From Adonisia turfae CCMR0081 (GTDB taxonomy: Bacteria; Cyanobacteriota; Cyanobacteriia; Phormidesmidales; Phormidesmidaceae), in assembly GCF_011009555.1 (NCBI RefSeq), contig NZ_QXHD01000004.1:4118578-4182577 (forward strand): a stretch of 64,000 nucleotides of DNA. Reading direction: 5' to 3'. Within the stretch, counting starts at the first letter, position 1. Every line of letters begins with the position of its first letter. This document shows positions 56,354 through 64,000 of the stretch, piece by piece. The translations under genes and the position numbers were made by a program. The notes beneath the pieces were generated by a model. The model had not been told where the DNA came from and did no database searches. It saw nothing but the letters and a program-made list of their open reading frames with translations.

Positions 56354-59095
56354 ATGGACTTAATTCTTTGCCATACCACTGCAGATTTTGACACGTTGGG
56401 AGCAGCGGTTGGCTTGGCTTGCCTGAATCCGGGCAGTCGGATTGTACTGACCGGTGGTGCTCATCCAGCCGTCAAATCCTTTTTAGCCCTGCATCGGGAT
56501 GAGTATCCCCTGATTGAACGACGGGCGGTGACGACGTCTATGATTCGTTCAATTACGTTGGTAGACACTCACCAACGTCATCGGGTAGGAACCGCCGCCG
56601 CTTGGATTGAACATGCGATCGCAACCCAGCTACCCATCACAATTTATGACCACCATACGGAGTCTTCTCCTGATATGCCTGGCAAAACCCATATTGAGGC
56701 GGTAGGAGCCACTACCACCCTTGTGGTGGAAGCCTTACAACAGTCTGACAGACAGATTTCCTCTACCCAAGCCACAGTCATGGCCCTCGGTATCCATGTC
56801 GACACGGGTTCATTGACATTCGCCCAGGCCACAGCTCGAGACGCCTATGCCCTGGCCTGGTTAATGGAACAAGGGGCAAATCAGCAAACCATTGCTGAAG
56901 CAGTGGAACCCGGTTTATCAACCACCCTCCAAAATTTTCTGAGCACAGCCCTGGACACCACAAAAATTCAGCAAATCGAAGGCTACACCATAGGCACTAT
57001 CTATCTAAAAACAGACAATTTTGTACCTGGGCTCTCAGGGTTGGCCAGTCATTTAATAGCTCTATTAGGTTTGGATAGTTTACTGCTAGGGAGTGTTTAC
57101 ACATCTAAGGCCAAACCTCGGCTGACATTAATTGGCCGTACCCGCCCTCAAACCGGCATGAACTGTCGGGCATTGCTCCAACCCCATGGTGGCGGAGGTC
57201 ATGTCTGTGCGGCATCGGCGAATCTCACTTCCGATGAACCTGAAACCATTTTCCATCAACTCTGTGATGCTGTTGTCCAATCCCACACCCAATCAGTCAC
57301 AGCTCAGGATGTTATGTCTTCGCCAGTACGGACTATCCGACCAACAACTACGGTAGCGGATGCACAGCGCATTTTACTGCGCTATGGCCACGCCGGTCTG
57401 TGTGTGGCTGACGACATCGGGAAACTACAGGGAATTATTTCTCGGCGAGACATTGACTTAGCGCTACACCATGGTTTTAGTCATGCTCCGGTAAAAGGGT
57501 ATATGACCCTCAACTTGAAGACCATCACGCCTTATACCCCCCTGAGCAAGATTCAGGCATTGATGGTCACCTATGACGTGGGTAGATTGCCCGTACTGGA
57601 TGGAAATGAGCTGGTGGGTATTGTCACCCGCACTGACGTTTTACGACAGATGTACCCACCTCAAGCGGTGGATGACGATGCCCTCACACCGCTCAAAACC
57701 AATGTATATGAAAGATTACAAACGTCATTGCAAGCCTATCCCACAGCTTTAGAGTCCAAAGAGCTATGGACGTTGTTAACTCACATTGCCCTAGCGGCCC
57801 AGGAACAGGGGTGGCATCTCTATTTGGTGGGTGGAGCTGTACGGGATTTATTATTGGCTCCTATCGATCAAATGGTGCCCCTCAAAGACATTGACTTGGT
57901 GGTAGATAGCTTTCGATCTCCTGTTGTAGAAGGGGCCGGCATCGTTTTGGCCCAGCAGCTACAACAGCAGTACCCAGATGCTGAACTCCAGATCCATGGA
58001 GAGTTTCAAACTGCCGCTTTAATCTGGCGGACACGGGCTGGCCATGCTCCGTTGATGATTGATATTGCCACCGCCCGCACCGAGTTTTATCCCTATCCCG
58101 CTGCCAATCCAGAGGTTGAACCCAGCTCAATTCGCCAAGATCTCTATCGGCGTGACTTTACCATCAACGCCATGGCCATTCGTCTGACATCGCCTCAGCC
58201 AGGGTTGCTGCTAGACTTTTTTGGAGGCTATTTGGATATCCAGCAGCGCCAGGTGCGGGTACTCCATGCCAATAGCTTTATCGAGGACCCTACTCGCATT
58301 TTTCGAGCTGTACGTTTTGCCGTGCGTTTAGGCTTCGGCCTCGACTCTCAAACTGAAACTTTTATCCGTTATGCGGTAGATAGCGGCATCTATGCGGACC
58401 TGCAGGCACAGCAAACAAAGAAACGAATGCCAGCCCTGCAAACACGACTTAAAGCTGAGCTGACCTATATTTTCCAGGCCGATTACTGGGCTCAGTCCCT
58501 AGGATTATTGGATAAGCTCGGTGCTTTAAGCTGCCTGCATCCATCTTTGACCATTGATGCAGACCTATGGCGGCAAATGCATCGGGCCGGTCGTTGGCGA
58601 CAGCGATTTATCGATGAAGTGGGCAAAGATATTGGTGTGGAAGCCTGGCTCATGAGGCTTGAGGTTTTGCTGGCAAGGGTGGAGGTGCGATCGCAAATAG
58701 CAACCAACTTACAGTTACCCCTCGGCTCAATTCAGCGATTACAACAGCTAGCACAGGTTGAAAATCAATTGTTAGAACAATTTCAGCACGCTGATCAGCC
58801 CCAGCCTAGCTTTATCTATCAGACCTTAGCCCCCCACGACCTGCCTAGCCTATTGCTGATTAGCGTACGCCATCCTCGATCAATTGGCACTTACATTTGG
58901 TATTACATCAGCCATCTGATTCACATCTGCCCTCCCATTGATGGACATCACCTTAAACAGTTGGGTTACATTCCTGGCCCTCTATATCGTCAAATATTGA
59001 CTGCTCTAACCCATGCAACCCTAGATGGAGAGATCAATTCCATAGCTTCAGCTGAAACCTACCTGCATCATCACTATCCCCTTGAAGTTAAGTAG
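56354..59095 (+). CDS. DHH-CBS-tRNA nucleotidyltransferase fusion (A-adding type likely)
   Basis: The ATG at 56354 (MDLILCHTTADFDTLGAAVG) gives 913 residues; a TTG at 56306 is open upstream. Domain order: DHH phosphoesterase (DFDTLGAAVG, YDHHTES, DHHA1 GGGGHVCAAS), two CBS repeats (VMSSPVRTIRPTTTVADAQ, YMTLNLKTITPYTPLSKI), and the class II polymerase head (LYLVGGAVRDLLLAP, DIDLVVD) with tRNA-binding neck and tail (RRDFTINAMAIRL, DPTRIFRAVRFAVRLG). Similar proteins in cyanobacteria and Aquifex add the terminal A of CCA, with a separate CC-adding enzyme; that split is inferred here. Regulation by the CBS pair (adenine nucleotides) is plausible. Confidence 0.88.
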   Translation: MDLILCHTTADFDTLGAAVGLACLNPGSRIVLTGGAHPAVKSFLALHRDEYPLIERRAVTTSMIRSITLVDTHQRHRVGTAAAWIEHAIATQLPITIYDHHTESSPDMPGKTHIEAVGATTTLVVEALQQSDRQISSTQATVMALGIHVDTGSLTFAQATARDAYALAWLMEQGANQQTIAEAVEPGLSTTLQNFLSTALDTTKIQQIEGYTIGTIYLKTDNFVPGLSGLASHLIALLGLDSLLLGSVYTSKAKPRLTLIGRTRPQTGMNCRALLQPHGGGGHVCAASANLTSDEPETIFHQLCDAVVQSHTQSVTAQDVMSSPVRTIRPTTTVADAQRILLRYGHAGLCVADDIGKLQGIISRRDIDLALHHGFSHAPVKGYMTLNLKTITPYTPLSKIQALMVTYDVGRLPVLDGNELVGIVTRTDVLRQMYPPQAVDDDALTPLKTNVYERLQTSLQAYPTALESKELWTLLTHIALAAQEQGWHLYLVGGAVRDLLLAPIDQMVPLKDIDLVVDSFRSPVVEGAGIVLAQQLQQQYPDAELQIHGEFQTAALIWRTRAGHAPLMIDIATARTEFYPYPAANPEVEPSSIRQDLYRRDFTINAMAIRLTSPQPGLLLDFFGGYLDIQQRQVRVLHANSFIEDPTRIFRAVRFAVRLGFGLDSQTETFIRYAVDSGIYADLQAQQTKKRMPALQTRLKAELTYIFQADYWAQSLGLLDKLGALSCLHPSLTIDADLWRQMHRAGRWRQRFIDEVGKDIGVEAWLMRLEVLLARVEVRSQIATNLQLPLGSIQRLQQLAQVENQLLEQFQHADQPQPSFIYQTLAPHDLPSLLLISVRHPRSIGTYIWYYISHLIHICPPIDGHHLKQLGYIPGPLYRQILTALTHATLDGEINSIASAETYLHHHYPLEVK

Positions 59096-59119
59096 CAAAC
59101 AGACGTTAAGTAGCAAACA
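59087..59119 (+). repeat. Short tandem repeat across the stop codon of the DHH-CBS gene
   Basis: gttaagtagcaaaca occurs at 59087-59101 and again at 59105-59119, so the stop codon TAG is duplicated 18 bp later. Confidence 0.8.
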
Positions 59120-59379
59120 ATTTAAATTGGTCGAAATCCTCTAACACGAGTTCATATAGCCATAAAGGATAAAAGTTACTTAGCTAATACCATTGCCATT
59201 TCTCCACTGCTATCGATAAAGTTGGAAATTGAGGAAATATTAAATCCCATCCGCACTTAACTCACCTGGCAAGCGTCAAATGTTCTAGTGAAGCTTGCGG
59301 CCTATCAGACAGCATCGTTATTTCATCCTCTTATCCTCAAAACTTTCAGCGACTTCTTACTGAAGCTTTTTGTGTTCGT

Positions 59380-60069
59380 ATGCAGATAATGCCGCCGCCA
59401 ACTAGATCCACTGTGAAGACTTCAAGGCCAAAATCTGTCAGAGTTTCCAAACAGAAATTATTCTCTTTAGTTGCAACAGCAGCTTTAGCCAGTACCCTGG
59501 GTATTGCTATGGGCAGCACCTTACGTTTTCAAGTATTAGCTGTGAGTCCAGCACCACTGTTTAATCCCCAACAAAACTTTCCTCCGTTAGCAGAATGGCC
59601 CCCCCAGGTACCCTCAGTTAAAGAGCGTAATGCCTTTGATATTGATCAAGAAAATTCAATATCGCCCCCTCAGTTGGTTTACACCAATACTCCCGATACG
59701 GATGTCGAAAACTATAACGTCAGCGAAGACATCTACCGTGATGAAGAATTTCCTGCTGAGGAAGCTGTAATTCTAGACGATGCTTCTAGCCCAATTCCAG
59801 CTACCTTCAATGAAAAAGATGCTGTACGGGATATTACGAACGAAGTTTTCGAAGAAGAATCCTTACCTCCAGTAGTCTCAACCAATAGAGGAGAGCTCAC
59901 CCCTGAGCCTGGCTTCATCGATGAGCCACCAGCTGACTACACAATCCCCTTAACTGAAACGCCTTCTTGGTTTAACAAACAGCCCGCGTCAGAATCTCAG
60001 TTTGAAGATGGGCCGATTATTATCGCTCCGGAAGAACCCATCCAGTCATCTGATTTACTGTCAGATTGA
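59380..60069 (+). CDS. Hypothetical exported or anchored acidic protein
   Basis: 229 residues. A basic N-terminus (TVKTSRPKSVRVSKQK) is followed by a hydrophobic helix (LFSLVATAALASTLGIAMGS), then an acidic, proline-rich, low-complexity chain with no visible domain (IDQENSISPPQLVYTNTPDT, PAEEAVILDDASS). It looks like a membrane-anchored or exported disordered protein. No family recognised; the 284-bp spacer upstream contains no other ORF. A start at ATG 59389 is also possible. Confidence 0.65.
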   Translation: MQIMPPPTRSTVKTSRPKSVRVSKQKLFSLVATAALASTLGIAMGSTLRFQVLAVSPAPLFNPQQNFPPLAEWPPQVPSVKERNAFDIDQENSISPPQLVYTNTPDTDVENYNVSEDIYRDEEFPAEEAVILDDASSPIPATFNEKDAVRDITNEVFEEESLPPVVSTNRGELTPEPGFIDEPPADYTIPLTETPSWFNKQPASESQFEDGPIIIAPEEPIQSSDLLSD

Positions 60070-60190
60070 CTTAACTACAGTAGATTAGAAAAGTTTCCAT
60101 CTCTAGAAAATATTGGGTGGGTTTGGTTATTGGGCTCAGGTAGTCTTAAACCATGGGTATAATGTCGCTTAGATATCCGTAATTTTTTTT

Positions 60191-60490
60191 ATGAGCAATC
60201 CAACGCTGCAAGCGTTCTTTCTGGGACGTGCCTTAGCAACGGCTATCGGTGAAAAAGTTGAGGAAGCTATTACTACTGGCATGAGTGGTGTTGGCCGCTT
60301 TGACGCTGAGCAGAGAGAATGGCTACATCGATTTGTTGAAGATGTTTTTGAACAGGCTCAATCCTCCCAAGCAGGGATGGACTCTGAGACTGATGATGGT
60401 GTAGGTGAAGATCTGCAGGCAACAATCGATAATCTGCGCGCTGAAATTGCTCAAGTGCGTGTTGCTCTACAGCAATATCGTTCTTCTTAA
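60191..60490 (+). CDS. Small conserved cyanobacterial protein (DUF6825-like)
   Basis: 99 residues: MSNPTLQAFFLGRALATAIGEKVEEAITTGMSG-type N-terminus, a helical middle (EQREWLHRFVEDVFEQAQ), an acidic linker and a C-terminal coiled coil (DLQATIDNLRAEIAQVRVAL). It matches my recollection of a conserved cyanobacterial family, possibly DUF6825; the family name is uncertain. A very strong hairpin follows the stop. Confidence 0.65.
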   Translation: MSNPTLQAFFLGRALATAIGEKVEEAITTGMSGVGRFDAEQREWLHRFVEDVFEQAQSSQAGMDSETDDGVGEDLQATIDNLRAEIAQVRVALQQYRSS

Positions 60491-60497
60491 TTTCTAG

Positions 60498-60545
60498 ACG
60501 ACGCTCCCACAGTTAGATGCTCACATCTAACTGTGGGAGCGTCGT
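60498..60545. terminator. Long perfect hairpin after the small conserved gene
   Basis: A 22-bp perfect stem (60498-60519 with 60524-60545) has a ctca tetraloop. It lies 8 bp after the stop at 60490. Only tcctt follows, so it may stop transcription in both directions without a proper T-run. Confidence 0.75.
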
Positions 60546-60607
60546 TCCTTAACAGTTTCGCGTTCCGTTCATAGTTATAAGAATCCGCTGGCCATCTAGG
60601 AGACTGC

Positions 60608-62443
60608 GTGTCTACAGTTCCCAATACAACTGATCAGCCATCGTCCAGTGAGCGTTCTAGTGAGCACTCACTCAATGGGCATGGTGGCGATAATTCCCGA
60701 CTAGCCCTAGTTGAAGTAGCGGATGCAGCCTTAGAAGCAAGACAGCTTGCCGACAAACCGCTTAATGTGACATCAGTCGAGACAAACTATCGCTGGAACC
60801 GACGTTATAGTCGTCCAGAGCGATTTGTTGATATCTGGTCATTTTTTCTATCCTTCTTGGGTAAACGCTGGCTGTATAACAAGTCTTGGAGTTATGCCGG
60901 AGGCATATCACCTGAAAAACAGGCGGCTCGAAGACGCGCCCAAGCTCGTTGGATTCGCTTGACTTTCTTAAACCTTGGGCCAACATTCATTAAATTAGGC
61001 CAACTATTCTCCACTCGTTCTGATTTATTTCCCACTGAATACGTTGAAGAGCTGTCTAAACTCCAGGATCAAGTTCCAGCCTTCAGCTATGAACAAGTCA
61101 AGGCAATTATTGAGGATGACTTGGGGAGACCCATTGGGGAACTATATCGAACCTTTGACCCAATACCGCTAGCAGCAGCTAGCCTAGGGCAGGTACATCG
61201 GGCTCAGCTCCATTCAGGTGAAGAAATCGTTGTTAAAGTTCAACGACCTGGCTTGCAACGTCTCTTTCAAATAGACCTTTCGATTTTGAAGGGCATTGCC
61301 CATTATTTTCAGAGTCATCCTGAGTGGGGTAGAGGGCGAGACTGGATCGGCATCTATGAAGAGTGCTGTCGTATTCTTTGGTTAGAAATCGACTTCCTCC
61401 ACGAAGGTCGCAATGCAGATACCTTCCGGCGTAATTTCCGCGCTATTGATTGGGTAAAAGCCCCTCGTATTTATTGGCGCTACGCATCACGACGAGTATT
61501 AACCTTAGAGTATTTGCCAGGCATTAAGATAAGTCATTACGAGTCTCTAGAAGCTGCAGGCTTAGATCGTCAACAACTAGCCCAATTGGGAGCTCAAGCA
61601 TACTTGCATCAGCTTCTAAATGATGGTTTTTTCCATGCCGATCCTCATCCTGGCAATATTGCTGTGAATCCAGATGGTGCTTTAATCTTTTATGATTTTG
61701 GCATGATGGGGCAGATCCAACCGCTTACCCGCGATGGTCTGATGCGGACCTTTATGGGAGTATCTCAGCGAAATGCCGATATGGTAATGGCGTCCCTAAT
61801 TGACTTAGGTGCGTTAACAGAAACTGAGGACATGGGGCCTGTGCGTCGCTCGATTCAGTATATTCTGGATAACTTCATGGATAAGCCTTTTGAGGAACAG
61901 TCCATTACTGCTATCAGCGACGATTTGTATGCGGTTGCCTACGATCAACCCTTCCGGTTTCCAGCAACGTTTACATTCGTTATGCGAGCTTTTTCCACAT
62001 TAGAAGGTGTCGGGAAAGGCTTAGATCCAGACTTTAACTTTATGGAAGCCGCAAAACCGTTTGCTAATCAGCTTATGACTAACGTTTCTAATTCTTCTAC
62101 CAATGGACTGATCGGCGAAATAGGTCGTCAAGCCGCTCAAGTTGGAAGTTCAGCATTTGGCTTGCCACGGCGAATTGAGGACTCGCTTGACCGGTTGGAT
62201 CGAGGCGATATTCGGGTAAGAGTACGCTCTATTGAAACAGATCGTGCTATACGTCGCCTTAGTAGTGTCAATTTAATGACAAACTACACTCTGCTGTTGG
62301 GCACGTTTACTCTGTCAGCTACCCTTTTGTTAATTAGTCAATTACCATGGGTTGCTTTGGGTATGATATTACCCGCCATTGCTTCGGGAATAGCGTTAGT
62401 CCGCGCCTTGATGCGTCTTGGTCGCACTGATCGTATGCCTTAG
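60608..62443 (+). CDS. ABC1/UbiB-family atypical kinase
   Basis: 611 residues from GTG 60608, with aggag 5 bases upstream. The KxGQ motif is [16 protein letters not shown], the alanine-rich loop is [15 protein letters not shown], the Lys is in [10 protein letters not shown], and the catalytic loop is [13 protein letters not shown] with the metal Asp in [10 protein letters not shown]. Two C-terminal membrane helices close the chain ([16 protein letters not shown]...). In cyanobacteria these proteins are linked to plastoquinone/tocopherol or stress metabolism; exact role unknown. The PP2C gene follows after 11 bp, so the kinase and phosphatase are likely co-expressed. Confidence 0.93.
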   Translation: MSTVPNTTDQPSSSERSSEHSLNGHGGDNSRLALVEVADAALEARQLADKPLNVTSVETNYRWNRRYSRPERFVDIWSFFLSFLGKRWLYNKSWSYAGGISPEKQAARRRAQARWIRLTFLNLGPTFIKLGQLFSTRSDLFPTEYVEELSKLQDQVPAFSYEQVKAIIEDDLGRPIGELYRTFDPIPLAAASLGQVHRAQLHSGEEIVVKVQRPGLQRLFQIDLSILKGIAHYFQSHPEWGRGRDWIGIYEECCRILWLEIDFLHEGRNADTFRRNFRAIDWVKAPRIYWRYASRRVLTLEYLPGIKISHYESLEAAGLDRQQLAQLGAQAYLHQLLNDGFFHADPHPGNIAVNPDGALIFYDFGMMGQIQPLTRDGLMRTFMGVSQRNADMVMASLIDLGALTETEDMGPVRRSIQYILDNFMDKPFEEQSITAISDDLYAVAYDQPFRFPATFTFVMRAFSTLEGVGKGLDPDFNFMEAAKPFANQLMTNVSNSSTNGLIGEIGRQAAQVGSSAFGLPRRIEDSLDRLDRGDIRVRVRSIETDRAIRRLSSVNLMTNYTLLLGTFTLSATLLLISQLPWVALGMILPAIASGIALVRALMRLGRTDRMP

Positions 62444-62454
62444 TTCCTCCCTTT

Positions 62455-63201
62455 ATGCCTAGATGCTTTATGCAACGCTTTTTTGCCGGTTTAACTGATC
62501 CAGGATTGCTACGCACTAGTAATCAAGATGCTTATTACCTGGATGATTTAGGCCGTTTTTTTGTGGTTGCAGATGGCATGGGGGGACATGCTGGTGGCCA
62601 GGAGGCCAGTCGTTTAGCGACAGAAGCTATTTATCAGTATCTGGACAATCATTGGGAGAGTTCAGAGGCTCCCGATGTAATGCTACGCAAAGCGTTTATC
62701 GCAGCTAATGACGCTATATTAAAAGACCAATATCACCATCCTGAGCGGGCAGATATGGGGACAACTGCCGTAGCAGTGATGTTCCGAGATTGTGACAACC
62801 ATCCCTGGTGCGCCCACGTCGGTGACTCTCGTCTTTATCGCTTACGAGGGGCTAAGCTAGACCAAATTACCACCGATCACACTTGGGTTGCTAAAGCTAT
62901 CGAAGATGGTGAATTGACTCCCGATGAATCTAAGCATCATCCTTGGCGGCATGTGCTTTCCCAATGTTTAGGCAGAGAAGATTTAAACCGCATCGACATT
63001 CAGTCACTGGATGTCGATGCGGGTGATCGACTATTGTTATGCAGCGATGGATTAACTGAGGAGTTGTCTGATCCCCTAATTGCTACCCATTTAAAGAGTA
63101 TTCGTTCATGCCCAACTGCTGTTGAATCTCTGGTTGATGCAGCCAAACAGCGGGGTGGACGGGACAATATTACAGTAGTGGTAGTAGCCTTTCAAGATTA
63201 A
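62455..63201 (+). CDS. PP2C-type serine/threonine phosphatase
   Basis: 248 residues from ATG 62455 (or 62470). Motifs: [56 protein letters not shown] and [11 protein letters not shown], with the metal-binding Asp residues. It would dephosphorylate Ser/Thr proteins. The adjacent ABC1 kinase (11 bp upstream) and the STAS protein at 50325 are possible functional neighbours, but no link is proven. Confidence 0.93.
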   Translation: MPRCFMQRFFAGLTDPGLLRTSNQDAYYLDDLGRFFVVADGMGGHAGGQEASRLATEAIYQYLDNHWESSEAPDVMLRKAFIAANDAILKDQYHHPERADMGTTAVAVMFRDCDNHPWCAHVGDSRLYRLRGAKLDQITTDHTWVAKAIEDGELTPDESKHHPWRHVLSQCLGREDLNRIDIQSLDVDAGDRLLLCSDGLTEELSDPLIATHLKSIRSCPTAVESLVDAAKQRGGRDNITVVVVAFQD

Positions 63202-63289
63202 TTTTCCACTGTAGCACTGTTGCACATAAGGACTCTACAGCAGAAAATTAGGCGTGAATCTCAATGCTATGAGGGTAGAGTGAAGCCAG

Positions 63290-64000
63290 ATGTTTAAAAG
63301 TGCACTAGTCTGTACTGATTTTGAGGATAGTCTCCAACGGCTGATCAAGTTTGTGCCTGATTTAGTTCAGTCTGGCTTAGATACAGTAGTTTTTTTCCAT
63401 AATGTTTCGATTACAACTGAGCGCGAAATTCCTCAAGTGAACGATGACGCTGTTGAAGAAGCCAAACTGCAGCTCGCGGCAGCTAATGAAGCTGCACTAC
63501 CTGACGGCAAGTCAGTTATCGTTGATGTTCGTTCGGGGCGTGTCATCAATAATATTGAGAAGGCAGTGCGCTGCTACGATACTGATGTACTGCTTCTGGG
63601 GACTCCCACGCGTTCGCTTTTAGCTGAAAAATTTTTTGGTAGCACAACCACGGGGATTACCAAGCAACTTAATATACCGCTTGTAATTTTAAGACCCCAG
63701 TTGGTAGCTACCTATCGTGAGCAAGAGCTGGCGTTGCGTTGCCAAACTCTATTTACCCATTTATTAATTCCCTACGATGGCAGCAACAGTGCTAAACATC
63801 TAGTCTCACGTATCCAAGCAGCAGCTAAAACCAATGGTCATCCTAAGCAGTGCACACTTTGTTGGGTCATTGATGAGTGTATTCGTGTGGAACTGAGGGA
63901 GTCTGAAGAGCAGGTTCAGACTTTACTGGCTGAGGTAAAAGCAGACTTAGAAGCGTTTGGAATAGAGGTATTTACTGAGATTCGCCAGGGTGATCCTCAG
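63290..64000 (+). CDS. Tandem universal stress protein (3' end beyond right edge)
   Basis: The ATG at 63290 (MFKSALVCTDFEDSLQRL) opens a frame of at least 237 codons to the right edge. Domain 1 ends with LLLGTPTRSLLAEKFFGSTT, the ATP-binding GxxG-type glycine loop, and PLVILRPQ. A second domain begins at HLLIPYDGSNSAKHLVSRI. Two USP domains in one chain are common in cyanobacteria. Function is a stress response role of unknown mechanism. The C-terminus is not visible. Confidence 0.9.
   Translation, partial: MFKSALVCTDFEDSLQRLIKFVPDLVQSGLDTVVFFHNVSITTEREIPQVNDDAVEEAKLQLAAANEAALPDGKSVIVDVRSGRVINNIEKAVRCYDTDVLLLGTPTRSLLAEKFFGSTTTGITKQLNIPLVILRPQLVATYREQELALRCQTLFTHLLIPYDGSNSAKHLVSRIQAAAKTNGHPKQCTLCWVIDECIRVELRESEEQVQTLLAEVKADLEAFGIEVFTEIRQGDPQ

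Overview
The window is chromosomal DNA from a cyanobacterium. The gene content shows this directly: a photosystem II subunit gene (psbZ) next to ribH, an HHL1-like protein, a single group 1 sigma factor gene, a PixG/PilG-type chemotaxis operon whose first protein is PatA-like, and many copies of the HIP1 octamer (for example near 8485, 9756, 10089, 36432, 40896 and 58687). I cannot assign a genus. Most of the window is core or housekeeping chromosome. I see no transposase, phage, integrase, plasmid or CRISPR signal.

Layout. 1-5457 (minus): a two-gene module made of a P-loop ATPase overlapping a very large STAND-type protein (helical repeats, P-loop, transmembrane helix, WD40 blades) that runs off the left edge; this is the most accessory-looking part. 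5458-11859: divergent regulatory spacer, sulfotransferase-like gene, small ORF, rarD, HHL1-like gene, a pseudouridine synthase homologue with an altered active site, aspartase and a SWIM zinc-finger protein. 11867-15606 (minus): two tandem, exported, unrecognised paralogues. 15707-20672 (minus): RluA-type synthase, lnt, cysH and a methyltransferase. 20778-26114: LysR regulator with a frameshifted C-terminus, ppx, a BI-1 family protein, ParA, tsaE and an EVE protein. 26325-36907: amt followed by a six-gene chemotaxis/motility operon (PatA-like regulator, CheY, CheW, MCP, hybrid CheA, CheW).

36989-45706: DUF4058, TPR protein, UDP-xylose and UDP-glucuronate synthesis genes (UXS, ugd), YbjN-like chaperone, GTPase, thyX, a degenerate receiver and a small ORF. 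46290-51481: sigA, lexA with two LexA-box-like sites, DUF3352, STAS and msrA. 51618-60490: pheS, surE, metallo-hydrolase, tRNA-Gly, ribH, psbZ, a DHH-CBS-tRNA nucleotidyltransferase and two small conserved/unknown genes. 60608-64000: ABC1 kinase, PP2C phosphatase and a tandem universal stress protein cut by the right edge.

How the genes work together: the che cluster is a complete signalling pathway (receptor, two couplers, hybrid kinase, two receivers). UXS and ugd form one nucleotide-sugar route (UDP-glucose to UDP-glucuronate to UDP-xylose) for envelope polysaccharide. The sigA/lexA/STAS/PP2C group is regulatory. The less ordinary signals are the STAND module with near-identical WD40 repeats, two palindromes embedded in frame in coding sequence, a 13-bp duplication that truncates the LysR regulator, a RluA homologue lacking the catalytic aspartate, the tandem paralogues with SHOCT-like repeats, and several structured intergenic regions.
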